DNA of 64,000 bases from Rugalucina vietnamica (GCA_964017185.1 OZ024870.1:61916812-61980811), one strand, 5' to 3'. Counted from the stretch's first letter, positions 10,151 to 21,462 are shown. Notes: generated by a model from the letters alone, not told the origin. Translations and numbers: made by a program.

Positions 10151-10877
10151 TAAACAGCAAAAACCTTTAAAAATCATCTTCTCCAGAACCAGAATGCCTA
10201 TGATTTTGAAACTTGGCATGAAGCATCAGGCAATGGAGCTCTACAAAGTTTATATAAATCATGACCTTGATCTATTTTATGGCAAGGTCAACATAGGTTG
10301 CCTATGCATTTGAATGGGGAAATTTAGTAAAATGTTATTAAATGGGGGGAAACTTGCTGGGAGTACGCAAATGGACAGAAGATATATGGTTATGAAAAAA
10401 AGTGTCCTCAGGGGTCAGGGATTGCGCTAGCGATCGCCATTTTCGCAAATTGCGACATTTCAGAAAATTTGGCGCAAAAAATTAGACATTTTCGAAAATA
10501 ATTGGCAATAAAATAGGGCACCTTTTAAGCAAAAAAGTGAAAGTTACCACTAATTTACCTGTAAAATTATCAAGTTACTTCTACTGTCACTGACTGTCAA
10601 AACAAACTCAGACAACAGATGCAAGTGATTAGAGAATTGAATAGACAATGATCTGTCACTTCTGCTGGTGTTTATATTCAATTATGCACACAGATGGCAG
10701 GCTCTGAGCGCATGTTTGATTTTACAGGCTGTGTAGAACATACATAGTGGCGAGTGCAAAAGATCGTCACCTAGGCTGTCTACCCCTGTCCCAGCGCTAT
10801 ATACATGTATATGACCATAATATTCAAACATCTTCTCTGAAATCACTTGGCCAATCAAAGCCAAACATTAAGTGGCA
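10151..10877 (+). repeat. Right half of the interrupted tandem-cored repeat, with a further insertion
   Basis: From 10151 the repeat broken at 1345 resumes in register (CAGCAAAAACCTTTAAAA). Unit-like sequence runs to about 10415, is interrupted by roughly 360 bp (10416-10778) that starts CAGGGATTGCGCTAGCGATC and ends near ATCGTCACCTAGGCTG, and resumes with the CAGCGCTATATACATGTATA motif to about 10877. The inserted part may be another degenerate CAG-ended element, but its ends match poorly and I see no target duplication. Confidence 0.6.
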
Positions 10878-10957
10878 GCTACTTGTACCTTTTCATGCAC
10901 CAAAAAGCCTATTTTATCATATTTTGTTTGTCTTAAGTTCTTTTCTCTCTCTTTCAG

Positions 10958-11643
10958 ATCCATTAAAGAATGGTGTAGAAAACTGGGATTTTCTCAGAAA
11001 TCCTCAGGTTCTGATTTCATTCAGCTATCCAAAATTGGTTGCGCACCAAACTCTGTTCAGTATTCAAGCTATTACTTATAACAACAAAGATCTTGATATA
11101 ATTCTATTAGAACTCACTGAACCAAGCAAACTTCCTCCAGGGTTAAAGTTATATCCCAATGAAACCCCTCATATGCAGATGCCGTATGTAGATATAATTG
11201 GATATGGACATCCTAATGAAATTGATAAAACACTTGATCCAGGTTGCATAGTGGTGCCTCCAGGTGACCCAAAAATTCATTCAGCCCAGGCGTGGTTACA
11301 GAAAGAAAAAGAAAGACTGAAAAAAGGCCTTAAGGAGAATGTAAATCCTGATTTAGTTGATTGGGGATTTCATGGCTATGATCGACCAGAGAAAATGATT
11401 TACAACTGTTACTTGGAGGATGGATCCTCCGGAGGGCCAGTTCTGATGCGCAAATACCAAGGGGCCCCAGTTGTTGTTGGGGTTGTTACTAATGGGCTCC
11501 CATATTGCTTTTGGAAATTGAGAAGCACTGCACAGTTAGCCTTTCCAGAAAACTACAGATTTGAGATGGGCACACGGATGACACATATATATCAAGCAAT
11601 AAAGATGTATAACAGTAATTTGGCTCAAGAATTATTTTGGTAG
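10958..11643 (+). CDS. FAM111-like serine protease, terminal exon with catalytic Asp and Ser
   Basis: This exon adds 228 residues to the protease begun at 849-1079 and ends at TAG 11641-11643. It contains LDIILLEL (the Asp box of trypsin-fold enzymes), a GYGHPNEIDKTLDPGC segment, a Lys/Glu-rich insertion (KEKERLKKGLKEN), and DGSSGGPVL, the GxSGGP box with the nucleophilic Ser. The His-Asp-Ser order and the joined length of about 300 residues fit one complete trypsin-like domain. The GHP...DPGC segment and charged insertion before the Ser box recall FAM111 proteases, which process DNA-bound proteins in vertebrate nuclei; this is a family inference. The ATG at 10747 in the same frame is intronic repeat sequence and not a real start. 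The downstream RFEMGTRMTHIYQAI segment is probably the last helix of the domain. Confidence 0.72.
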
Positions 11644-12124
11644 GAAAAGTTTATGAAAGTATTTGGTGGGAGCTTAATGCTCAGTCAACAATTTTACCCC
11701 ATTTTTCCTGTTTAATTAACAAGTACTGGATCTTGACAAGTCCTTAGTAAACACTAAGCATAGAATCTGTTTTTTTTTTTTGTTTTTTTTTACAGTTTTA
11801 CATCCTTCTAAAGATGATTTAACTTGTGTTGAGAAGAATCAATTAGTACTTGAGGCAAAAAAGGGAGTACCTTGATTACCCAGAAAAAAGCTGATGATAC
11901 CTACAGGCAGGACTTGCCTTGGCACATATGTTACACTGCCCTAAGCAAGGGTCAAATACTAAGCAGTGAGATGATCAAATAAATGAGGACATAAACGACT
12001 AGGCAAGGATGCAGTGTATGGGAACAGTAATATGATTAAGGACAATAACTTTGCTATGTTGTAAGTCAATGCTATGTTGTAAGTCAAAACCTAGACCTCT
12101 AGGTCCAGCAGGCATAGACGTTTT
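11644..12124. other. Probable 3' UTR and downstream flank of the protease gene
   Basis: Non-coding. T-runs lie at 11770-11792. One AATAAA hexamer at 11978-11983 could be the poly(A) signal, giving a 3' UTR of roughly 350 bases; this is unproven. Confidence 0.4.
11978..11983 (+). terminator. Candidate polyadenylation signal AATAAA
   Basis: First AATAAA downstream of the protease stop codon on the same strand, at a reasonable distance (about 335 bases). AT-rich DNA yields such hexamers by chance often. Confidence 0.3.
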
Positions 12125-13569
12125 AGCTCACCTGAGCCGAAGGCTCACAAGATGAGCTTATAGGATGGCCATGCTCCGTCGTCCGTCTGTCCGTCATCCG
12201 TCCACAATTTCAAAGATCTTCTCCTCTGAAACCGCCTGGCCAATCAAAGCCAAACTTCATGTGGAGCATCTTTAGGAAGGGGGAACAAAAGTTTATATAA
12301 ATTGTCCAGGTCACATGACCAAAATGGCCGCCATGGCTATAAATAGCAAAAACCTTTAAAAATCTTCTTCTCCAGAACCAGAAGGCCTATGATTTTGAAA
12401 CTTGGCATGAAGCATCACAAAAAGAAGCTCTACAAAGTGTATATAAACCTTGACCCTGCGATGACCTTGACCTATTTTACGGCAAGGTCAACTTAGGTCG
12501 CCAATGCATTTGAATGGGGAAAAATGGTAAAATGCTATTAAATGGGTAAAACTTACTGGGAATAGGCAAATAGACAGAAAATTAATGTTTATGGAAAAAT
12601 TTTGGCCCCTGGGGGTTGTCTGCCCCTGCCTCGGGGCTATATACATGTACATTTCCATAATATTGAAACATCTTCTCCTCTGAAACCACTTGGCCAATGG
12701 AAGCCAAACTTCATGTGGGGCATCCTTAGGAAGAGGGAAAAAAATATTATATAAATGGTCCAGGTCACATGACCAAGATGGCCGCCATGGCTATAAATAG
12801 CAAAAACCTTTAAAAATCTTCTTCTCCAGAACCAGAAGGCCTATGATTTTGAAACTTGACATGAAGCATCAGGCAATGGAGCTCTACAAAGTTCATATAA
12901 ATCATGACCCTGGGATGACCTTGACCTTTTTTTACAGCAAGGTCAACTTAGGTCGCCTATGCATTTGAATGGGAAAAAAAAAGGTGAATGTCATTTAATG
13001 GCAAAATACTTGCTAGGAATGAGCAAATGGACAGAAGATTTATGTTTATGAAAATATTTTGGGCCCAGAGGGTTGCCTGCTCCTGCCATGGGGGTATATA
13101 CATGTGTATGACCATAATATTCAAACATCTTTTTCTCTTAAACCACTTGGCCAATCAAAGCCAAACTGTATATGGAGCATTCTTAGGAAGAGTGAATGAA
13201 AGTTTGTATAATTGGTCAAGGCCACATATGGGTTTGAATCTTGGCATGAAGCATCAGGCAATGGAGCTCTACAAAGTTTGTATAAATCATGACCCTGGGA
13301 TGACCTTGACCTTTTTTACAGCAAAGTCAACTTAGGTTGCCCATGCATTTGAATGGGGAAAATTGTTACAATGTCATTTGAAGGGCAAAACTTGCAGTAA
13401 ATTGGCAAATAGACTGAATCTTTATGATTTAAAAAAGAAATTGACTCCAGAGGTTGCTCTGACCCTGCCCTGGGGTTATATACATGTATATTACCATTCA
13501 AGTCAAACAAGTTTATTGGCATATATCTCAGGTCTCAGGTGAGCGTTTACAGGACCATTGGTCCTCTGG
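12125..13569 (+). mobile_element. Hairpin-headed tandem-cored repeat element (pearl/HINE-like), three core units
   Basis: The left end is an imperfect hairpin (AGCTCACCTGAGCC ... GGCTCACAAGATGAGCT, 12125-12158), followed by a CGTCCGTC-rich stretch. The core is about three tandem units of roughly 455 bp; the marker GGCCAATCAAAGCCAAACT or a variant recurs near 12239, 12693 and 13150. The right end is CTCAGGTGAGC (13534-13544, the complement of the left GCTCACCTGAG), then the hairpin AGGACCATTGGTCCT (13551-13565) and CTGG followed by T. Similar elements lie at 14201, 41040 and 62711. Tandem cores between conserved flanks are known from bivalve pearl and Helentron-associated elements; the class here is inferred from architecture. 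Confidence 0.75.
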
Positions 13570-14198
13570 TTTTAAGGAACTTGCATATATTGTTGGATGA
13601 GTTGTCACAGTTTTTCACCCATCCTAAATACAGCTTAGATTTTAGAGACATTTGCAGAAATGTGATTCTGTGATATAAGAGTGCCTCAGTTATATGAAGT
13701 GTCCTTTGATTGTGCCCTTTGATTGTCTTTTAGTGATAAATTATGTGTGCAAACTGTGCCATAAGGTTTGATAAAGAAACTATACAGGGACCAATCATGA
13801 TTGTTCATTCAGTAACATTTATAGGAAAGTGTTAAACATGGTCATCAAAAACTCTTGAATTCTCTGTCATATTAATAAATGGGCTTTGTGTGTGTTGTAC
13901 ATGGTTGTTAAGAATGTGTGGAACTGTAACAGATTATGCAATGATGTTGGTGTTATGTCTAGACCTGTAGATTTAGATAAGTTAATGAAATTATATGCCA
14001 TATTACATATATGTATGTAAAAAACTTTCCACTGTTTCAAATGTTAAATCTGTCACAACAAAATTTTATTTTAATTGCTGTATTTAAAATGTATCATAAT
14101 GTTATCATCAAGCAAACGTATATGTCCGTGCAATAAATACCCCCTTAAACCCCACTTTAATATAGAAAAACTGGGATTTGCAGGGGTATACCTATTAT
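13570..14198. other. Non-coding stretch with a dispersed repeat at its right end
   Basis: No gene seen. Bases about 14101-14198 match, in inverted orientation, the left flank of the giant element at 34000-34100: a CCCCACTTTAATATAGAAAAA-type block. This paralogous copy lacks the 25-kb insertion and so serves as an empty-site comparison. Confidence 0.55.
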
Positions 14199-14200
14199 TA

Positions 14201-15604
14201 GCTCACCTGAGCCGAAGGCTCACAAGGTGAGCTTACAGTACAGTAGTCGAGCCGGCGTCCGTCCATCCGTCCGTCCGTGTGTCCGTCCGTCCGCATTTTC
14301 AAACTTGAATATCTCTAAGACAACAAGGCCAATTGTGACCAAATTTTATCTAAAGCATCATTGAGGAGGGGGAAAGGTTGTATTAGGTTTTGGGCCAGGT
14401 CGGATCAGAACTCTGGTTTCCATGGCAACAGATAGCTCCCATAGACATACAATGGGAAAAACATAAAAAAATCTTCTTCTCGGAAACCACAAGGCCCAAA
14501 GCTTTCATATTTTGTATGTAGCAATGTATAGTGGTCCTCTTTATAAATCCTGCCAACTGTGCCCCTGGGGTTTGTACGGGCCCTGCCCCGGGGGCATCAT
14601 GGGGAAAACATAAAAAAATCTTCTTCTCTGAAACCACAAGGCCCAGAGCTTTTATATTTTGTATGTTGCAATGTGTAGTGGTCCTCTTTATAAATCCTGC
14701 CAACCGTGCCCCTGGAGTCAAAAATGGCCCTGCCCCGGGGTCATTAGCTCCCATAGACATACAATGGGAAAAACATAAAAAAGATCTTCTTCTCCGAAAC
14801 CACAAGGCACAGAGCTTTCATATTTTGTGTGTAGCAATGTATAGTGGTCCTCTTTATAAATCCTGCCAACCATGCCCCTGGGGTCCATACAGACCCTGCC
14901 CCAGGGGCGTTTTGGGAAAAACGAAAGAATCTTCTTCTCCGAAACCACAAGGCACAGAGCTTTCATATTTTGTGTGTAGCAATGTATAGTGGTCCTCTTT
15001 ATAAATCCTGCCAACCGTGCCCCTGGGGTCCATACTGGCCCCACCCCAGGGTGTCATGGGAAAAACATAAAAAAAATCTTCTTCTCCGAAACCACAAGGC
15101 CCAGAGCTTTCATATTTTGTGTGTAGCAATGTATAGTGGTCCTCTTTATAATCCTGCTAACCATGCCCCTGGGGTCGTTACTGGCCCCACCCTGGGGTAT
15201 AATGGGAAAAACATTATCTACCATAGACTTATAATGGAAATACATGAAAAAATCTTCTCTGCAACAGCATGACACAAAGCTTGTATATTTGATATACAAC
15301 AATGGCATGTGGAACTCTACATAAATCCTGCCAATCATGCCCCTGGGATCAAATATGGCCCCACCCCAAGGGTCATTATGGGACCCTGTCCTAGTTAGAT
15401 GATTTTTTCAAGTGAACCAAAATGGCAGAAAATAGGATACACAATCTAGACAAGAGCAATTCTGCTGATGTAAGTAGGGTTTCAAGGTCACATGACCAAG
15501 ATGGCCACCATACCCATATATTGTAAAAAAAAAAAACAATTACTTTGTCCAGTGACTGTACTTGTTGACTCTCAGGTGAGTGATCATTGCCCTTGGGCTA
15601 CTTG
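14201..15604 (+). mobile_element. Second hairpin-headed tandem-cored element, short core units
   Basis: It starts with the same hairpin (AGCTCACCTGAGCC ... AAGGTGAGCTT) at 14200-14233 and a CCGTCCGTCC stretch. The core has about five units of 110-190 bp (14470-15360) marked by CTTCTTCTCCGAAACCACAA, TAGTGGTCCTCTTTATAAA and CCTGCCAACCGTGCCCCTGG. The right end has CTCAGGTGAG (15571-15580), the small hairpin GCCCTTGGGC (15589-15598) and TACTTGTT. Apparent overlapping ORFs on both strands here are by-products of the tandem units. Confidence 0.75.
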
Positions 15605-15610
15605 TTCTTA

Positions 15611-15700
15611 TTTTTGCTCCAAAACATACATTGTGGGTACTTGTTAGAACTGCCTTGCCGAGGCGGTTCTAACGTGTACCCACAATCTATGTAGCAAAAT
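15611..15700. repeat. Short fold-back element
   Basis: Arms TTGTGGGTAC...TTAGAACTGCC (15630-15653) and GGCGGTTCTAAC...GTACCCACAA (15662-15685) pair around a 7-9 nt loop. Outer flanks TTTTGCTCCAAAACATACA and TATGTAGCAAAA also pair partly. Size about 90 bp. Confidence 0.6.
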
Positions 15701-17046
15701 TGTTAAAATTATCAAAACAATTCCATGAAATTTTCATTATCTTTGAAGGTGCGAAATATGTATTGCATGGGCTAGTTTTCGTAATGTTGTTGTAGCAGAA
15801 CAGCAGATTTTCAATCAAGGAAGACGCTAAAGTATATTGTTTTTGTTAAGGCTTAATGTCAAAGTTTAATGATGAAGATTTCTTAATTTTATGTTGTTAA
15901 TTGTAAGTTTTATTTTAATGGATTATTATAAGTTGGAGTATAATTATAAATTTTATTCAGTGCAAAGTTAAATGATTTCAGTCATGGTAACAAAATGTGA
16001 TGTAAAATGTAGTAGTACACCATGGCTATTGTTTTATGTTCTATGCAATACCATCTAGATTACATATTAAAATTAAAATTAAAATTTACTATATTTTTTA
16101 TTTCAATGTGACTGATTGAATTTGAAGATTTTACTATTTCATATCGGCAAAAAATCCATTGGTGGAGATTTTAATACGAGGATAAACATGTTTTTCCATT
16201 CCTTAACTTTGGCTAGGTCCCAAAGGAAGTGTTGAAAACCAAGGACCTTGCAAACATTAATGAATGATAAAATCATGTTTTATCGTTATTATTGCATAGA
16301 TGGCAAAGGCAAAAGAAGTAATAATGCATTATATTTTATCGCCTCTTTACATTTTCATACATGTAAAAACGCTCAATTTTATGCTTGCTCTGGGCCTACT
16401 TCAGTTTTCATTATTTGCATGCATGGCTGTGTTATTCTGAAAATCATCCTTATATGAGATTATAACGAGGTTGAACTGTACTTTCAACACTTTAATTTTA
16501 GCAATAATGCCTTAGTGGAACAAGTAGCCTACATTTATTGTGCCATGATTAGATTAAAGGCTCCAATTTAATAATAGAGGGACCAGGAATCGATGCAATA
16601 AAATTTAAAGTCCCAACATAGACACCAGGTGAGAAAGAAAACACACAAATCACAACAAAACATTTTTCCGACAGCACACATGAAGAGCAGAATGACTAGC
16701 TCTTTCCCAACAAGGTAGCCATCTGTTTAAGTGAAATAACTTTGTCAAGCATGGCTTTTTTCTGTGTTCATGATGGAATACTGTAATTCAAACAGTGAGT
16801 TAACCCATTTGTGATGAATGAAGGATATCTATGCATTAAATAGGGATTCTCCCTAATTGATAAATATGTCACTTTCAAAGATGAAAATGCCTAGCTCTTT
16901 ATTGTATTCTGGCATATCTTGAAAGTCAGTGATACCATTTATGTCAATTTTAACATTAGTTTGGATATTCACACCTCTAAGCATTATGTAATAAAACACA
17001 TAGATTGAAAACAAATGTACTTTTGAACATGTACTGTATTTCTATT
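15701..17046. other. AT-rich non-coding stretch
   Basis: No gene, RNA gene or clear repeat recognised. Small ORFs such as one at 16248-16457 have no recognisable motif and no splice context. Confidence 0.5.
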
Positions 17047-17109
17047 TATACCCCCGGCATTTATGCCGACGGGTATATAGTTTTCGCTTTTCCGTTCGTC
17101 CGTTCGTAT

Positions 17110-17144
<35 letters not shown>
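17110..17144 (+). repeat. (TTAG)n microsatellite
   Basis: Eight or so consecutive GTTA/TTAG tetramers inside the 17047 element. Related TTCG/TTGG tetramers occur at the same place in the 63122 copy. Confidence 0.85.
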
Positions 17145-17790
17145 CGTTTCTTCGTTCGTAATTCCGGAACGTTCGTGGAATTTACGTCAAAGTTTTGGTT
17201 AAAGTTTCTCTATGTGTGTATATCTCATGAACCTATGGTCAGAAACCATTCATATTTGGACCATAGGTACCCTATAGGGTTTGCTTTGTTTCCATGAGTT
17301 CAGACCCCAGGGTCCATGCCCGGGGGTAGGGCTGGAAGTCAAAATCTAGGTCACCTTTAAAATATGCTGATTACAATTTTAATGTTTCTTCTCTAAGTCT
17401 ATATCTTGACAAACAATCACAGGGATGTATTCTTATTTAGTTTGTAGATACCCTATAGGGTTTGCTTTCATATTCCATGTCACCAAACCCTGGGTACCGT
17501 CCCCAAGGGTGGGGCTAGAGGTCAAAATCTAGGACTTATTTATAATACATGTATGATAAATACCAATATAAATTTTCTGTAAGTCTATTTTCTTGACATC
17601 ACAAAGCCTTATCAGAAAGCATTCATACTTAGACCATAGGTACCATGTAAGGTTCAGACTCTAGTTAGAAATGATTCATACTTGCACCATAGGTACTCAG
17701 TAAGGTTTGCCTTGTTCCTAATGACATTAGACTCTAGGGTCCATGCCCAGGGTGGGGCTAGAGGTCAAGATCTAGGACATTTTATAATTT

Positions 17791-17794
17791 TTTA

Positions 17795-17828
<34 letters not shown>

Positions 17829-17840
17829 TTTTTTTTTTAA
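17791..17840 (+). repeat. A/T-rich simple repeat (TTTA)n/(T)n
   Basis: ATTTATTTATTTATTT followed by a long T-run, inside the 17047 element. Confidence 0.8.
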
Positions 17841-18193
17841 TATTATTTAAGAATGACATTCTACTTTACGTCTAGGACCGAGGACCTGACCCTCAATGTC
17901 CGCGATCAAGTCCTAGATTGAGTATACAAGTCAGCTCTGTATACTGCTTTAAAATAGATCTGTCATTCTACTACACTCCCCCTCCACATGGTTTTAGACA
18001 GTGCTTTTTGCAAATACAAGTTTATAAGATGTACTTGTTTAGGGCGCTCTCTTTCATCAAGAATTGAGGTTCAATGTGTCACTGTCAATGTGCATGTCTG
18101 GGTTGGGGTCGATGGGCTAAATTATTAGGGGTGGGGGCGTGGGAGTGAGCTACCAGCCGGGGGTATCCGTGCCTCTCAAGGCACTTTTTCTAG

Positions 18194-20499
18194 TTATACA
18201 TGTACAGAAACTAAATACACTCACCCTGACACGGGTTTGACAAGAAATATGACCATGAATGTTTAGAATTCTACAGTTGATGTCTTTAATATTGTCCATT
18301 ATAACTGTGCATACTTTAGTTCATTGCAAATTTTAGAAAATTATACATTTTCGCCTTGTTGACCGCCCCCCCCCCCAGCCCCCCCCCCCCCCCCCAACCC
18401 AGAATGCCACTTTGATATGATGTGTGAATGTGAAAAACATGTACTGGCGAAAGGACATGCTGGGTCTAGGGGTGAGGGAGGGGTAGGGGAGAGGGAACAC
18501 ACCTAGCAATAAACTATAAGATTGATAAAATTGATGGAAGATCTTATGCACTAGCTGCTAGCTGTTGTATCAACTTCTTTTCATCCTTCATAGGACAACT
18601 GCACATGTAGTTTCACATATTCATAGGTCAAATGTATTTACATTGTTGTATCTTTTCATGTTTTGTTTGTTTAATAGTCTTTAATTAATAGTCTTTAAAT
18701 CTATACTGGTGTATTTGATGTCAGGAATTATAGCATTGATTTTAAAAGTTTATATCTTGACCCCACCAAACTGTGGATCAGTCTCCTGTTATGGAATTCT
18801 ACTGTAGACAGTCCTTCAACACTACTTTTCCAGGTCCCCTGTTTTCTAATCACTCAGTCCAGTATTATCTGCAGCTGAGTATCTTCTGACAGTTCATGAA
18901 ATTTAACACTATGGTTCAGGTTTAGTTTTGAGCTAGTGTCCTGTATAATTGGAATTCTAGAGTCGAGAGTATCAGTGCAGGATAAAATGTTCTAAGGTTT
19001 CTTCAGCTGTATACACAACTGAGTCGGATTCATTGTAGATTAGTTACAGGATGATCTTGTTGACTGTAAGGAGTAGGCACCACATTACATTTTCAGCTTT
19101 AAAAAATGTTAACCTTTCTTTCAAAATAAACTTCAAAATACAACAGTAAACAATCAATGTGTGGACATTGTTCAGTATTCATATGGCAAACAAGCCCATA
19201 TTTGTTTGCTTGAAAAGTGCTGTTGACAAACAACTGCAAATCAGTCCAAAGTCAAATGGTTCACTTTGGCCAAAGATGAGGTGGGTTGTGAAATTATTTA
19301 GTTGCATTATCTGGATTCTGTTAAATCAGCCAAAATGTTTTGTAAACAAAAGTGTATATACACTGCTGTCGGCTAATTCAGCGCACCTAAGGGCTTGAGA
19401 TAAATTGTAGACTAATTTAAAGTTTCTTTGTATGTGACAAAAGTTTGATCATTGCTGAATAAGGCAAGATGTTTTTCCTCAAACATATTTTACAACTAGC
19501 ATAATTTAGAGAAGCTTAGCATCACTTACCAACAGTTTTTGTGTCCTGCAAAATGTCTGCTAATTGCTGTGCACTTGTTTAGATTCTGCCTGTTTTTATG
19601 GATAAAACACAACAGACTGGACAGATGCAGAAATAGTAGTCATTCAACTAAGAAAGAAGAGTATGTTCCTGATAGTTTCATAATTGTTATTGACATATAA
19701 ATTCTACAAAAGCCTCGTTTAGTGAAAAGGTACCTTTCATATTAATTTAGCTAAATTACCATTTTTTTTCAAGAGAAATTACTAATTTGCAATCCAAAAT
19801 GTTGTGATACTATACATTATGATGTGTTTCATCACTTATGCCTGCAAAAATAATTTAGGACTTCCTAAAGAAAAATTTTATCAATGAGTCACATTGGCAG
19901 ATGCACCAAATTAGCCTTCACAGGTGTATTTTTTTTCCTATAAATGCTAAATTCGCCCCAAAAGTCATAACTTGAAAATTTTGTTTTCCCAAATCTGTGA
20001 TTTAGGGACTTTTTACATCTTATGCATAGAGACCCTTCAATTGAATGAGTCCACTTTCAGTTTTAGGGGCATTTAGAGTGATTTTTATCTAATTTTTTTC
20101 GATGAAATTGCTCTATGCAAACAGAATAGCCCCAGATGGGATGCTGCATTATGTGGCATCATATCTGGTGCTATACTGTTTGCCTATGTCCCATAAAAAG
20201 GATGTCAGGCTTATATTAGTTAAGATATTTCTGAACATTCTGGTACAGGTTTGTGTATTAGAACTATGTTAAAAGTTGAATTGTCTCTGACAGGTTATTT
20301 ATGAATAATGATCCTGATGTGCAATACATGTACTATGATAATCCAGTATATAAGGATAATCTGTGTTTGTTTGCTGTCTGCTCTATGTATTGCAGAGTAG
20401 TTTTTTGCAAAGCAAAATAACTTTTGTCTTTTTTTTTATTATAAAAAAGGAGCTTAAAGGCTCGGTGTACATTCCGATGTTGCATACTTCATCCACTAG
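18194..20499. other. Non-coding stretch with a poly(C) tract
   Basis: About 2.3 kb with no gene recognised. A C-rich run lies at 18365-18397 (two C-blocks separated by AG), potentially i-motif/G-quadruplex forming. The remainder is AT-rich single-copy-like sequence. Confidence 0.5.
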
Positions 20500-20501
20500 T
20501 A

Positions 20502-21462
20502 CGAGGGGTGATCGGAAAGTACGTATAAAAATGCTGTAACACAAGTTTGCGTCAACCGATTGATATGAAATTTAGTACGAATAAACATTGGTCCTTTTGT
20601 AATTAAATGCCATTCTCATTTTAAAGCATTGACGTCAGACGTTCATGCACGAGGCAGCGTAATGACGTCACTTCACGTGACCCGGCGCACCTGTACCCCT
20701 GGGTTGACTTTGCTAGTGTATTTGGTGGGGTTGGGAAAGTTGGTCGACATTTTTTAATGGAAACTAATTTTCTAACATTAATTGACCATTTTTCGAAAAT
20801 ATACGGCATTCTGATGCTTTATCTACTAATACGGTGAAATTGAATGCAACAGGTTAGCGTAAAATATGCAAGAACGTCGATTTCATTTTGTAAACTTAAA
20901 TTCAATACCTTGTTTTCTGGCCGATGTTTAACGAAATGATAAAAGACTGGCATAAACTATAAGTAGTAGAGACAATGTCAAGAATAGATATGTTTCGGGC
21001 TTGCAGTAAATATTTACTTTTAAAATAATGACTTCCCGAAAATGCAACATTTTCGAAAATCTTAAGAGTTTTGTCTATTTGACACAGTCGGTATTTGCAA
21101 GACTCTACAGACAAATCAATTCGATAAACAACCTCGTAACTTTACAAATATAAGCTGTGTACGTTGCAGTTAATGAGTATTAAATAAAATGTGGGCATAC
21201 GCTGTCAAAACGGTTGTTACAATACTTTGAACCAAGAAGTATTTTGAAATAAGAATATAATTTCGACGTTACGTTGCGCCGCATAACGTTAGGCGGTGTT
21301 TCCATAACGACAGCTGCAACGCACATGCGCGTTTTATGCATGCATTATTGCAATGGATTAATCGCATATATATTGCTGCATTATTTGATGAAATTTCATC
21401 TCGAAATGATAAAAGATAAAGAAATGACAACATTTTTATACGTACTTTCCGATCACCCCACG
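20502..21462. mobile_element. Mariner-type MITE (TA target)
   Basis: Inverted termini of about 37 bp begin CGAGGGGTGATCGGAAAGTA at 20502 and end with its near-complement at 21462, with two mismatches. TA dinucleotides flank both ends (20500-20501 and 21463-21464). The TIR type and the TA target duplication are those of Tc1/mariner elements. No transposase remains in the 961 bp. Confidence 0.82.

Larger units (their letters stand above)
1080..10957 (+). other. Intron of the protease gene (about 9.9 kb)
   Basis: The donor is GTAAGT at 1080; the acceptor is a strong pyrimidine tract ending in TTTCAG at 10952-10957. The splice phase (1 to 1) joins G at 1079 with AT at 10958-10959 to give GAT (Asp), and the reading frame continues. 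Nearly all of the intron is nested mobile DNA: an old tandem-type repeat, a hAT-like TIR element and an antisense Ngaro retrotransposon. Removing these three leaves only a few hundred bases. Confidence 0.7.
17047..18193 (+). mobile_element. Hairpin-headed element of the TATACCCCCGGC family
   Basis: The left end is a hairpin at 17047-17077 (TATACCCCCGGCAT paired with ATGCCGACGGGTATA). Next come CCGTTCGTCCGTTCG and a (TTAG)n run at 17110-17144. The core has three or so degenerate units of about 180-200 bp marked by GACCATAGGTACC, GGTCCATGCCC and GGGGCTAGAGGTCAA. The right end is the hairpin GTGCCTCTCAAGGCAC (18169-18184), then TTTTT and CTAG (18190-18193), followed by T. A 3' hairpin plus CTAG before T is the Helitron-type end. 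A truncated second copy starts at 63122. Confidence 0.7.

Noticed and set aside
10416..10778. Third insertion in the interrupted repeat as a defined transposon
   Set aside because: The ends begin with CAG but match poorly and no target duplication was found, so only mentioned within the repeat entry.
10747..10957. N-terminal extension of the protease exon ORF starting at ATG 10747
   Set aside because: This part is tandem-repeat intron sequence followed by a strong splice acceptor; the phase match with exon 849-1079 shows that translation enters at 10958.
14383..15338. Overlapping ORFs of 70-150 codons on both strands
   Set aside because: They repeat with the core units of the tandem-cored element and carry no domain.
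18333..18551. Minus-strand ORF with a poly-Gly run
   Set aside because: Created by the C-tract; no other coding sign.
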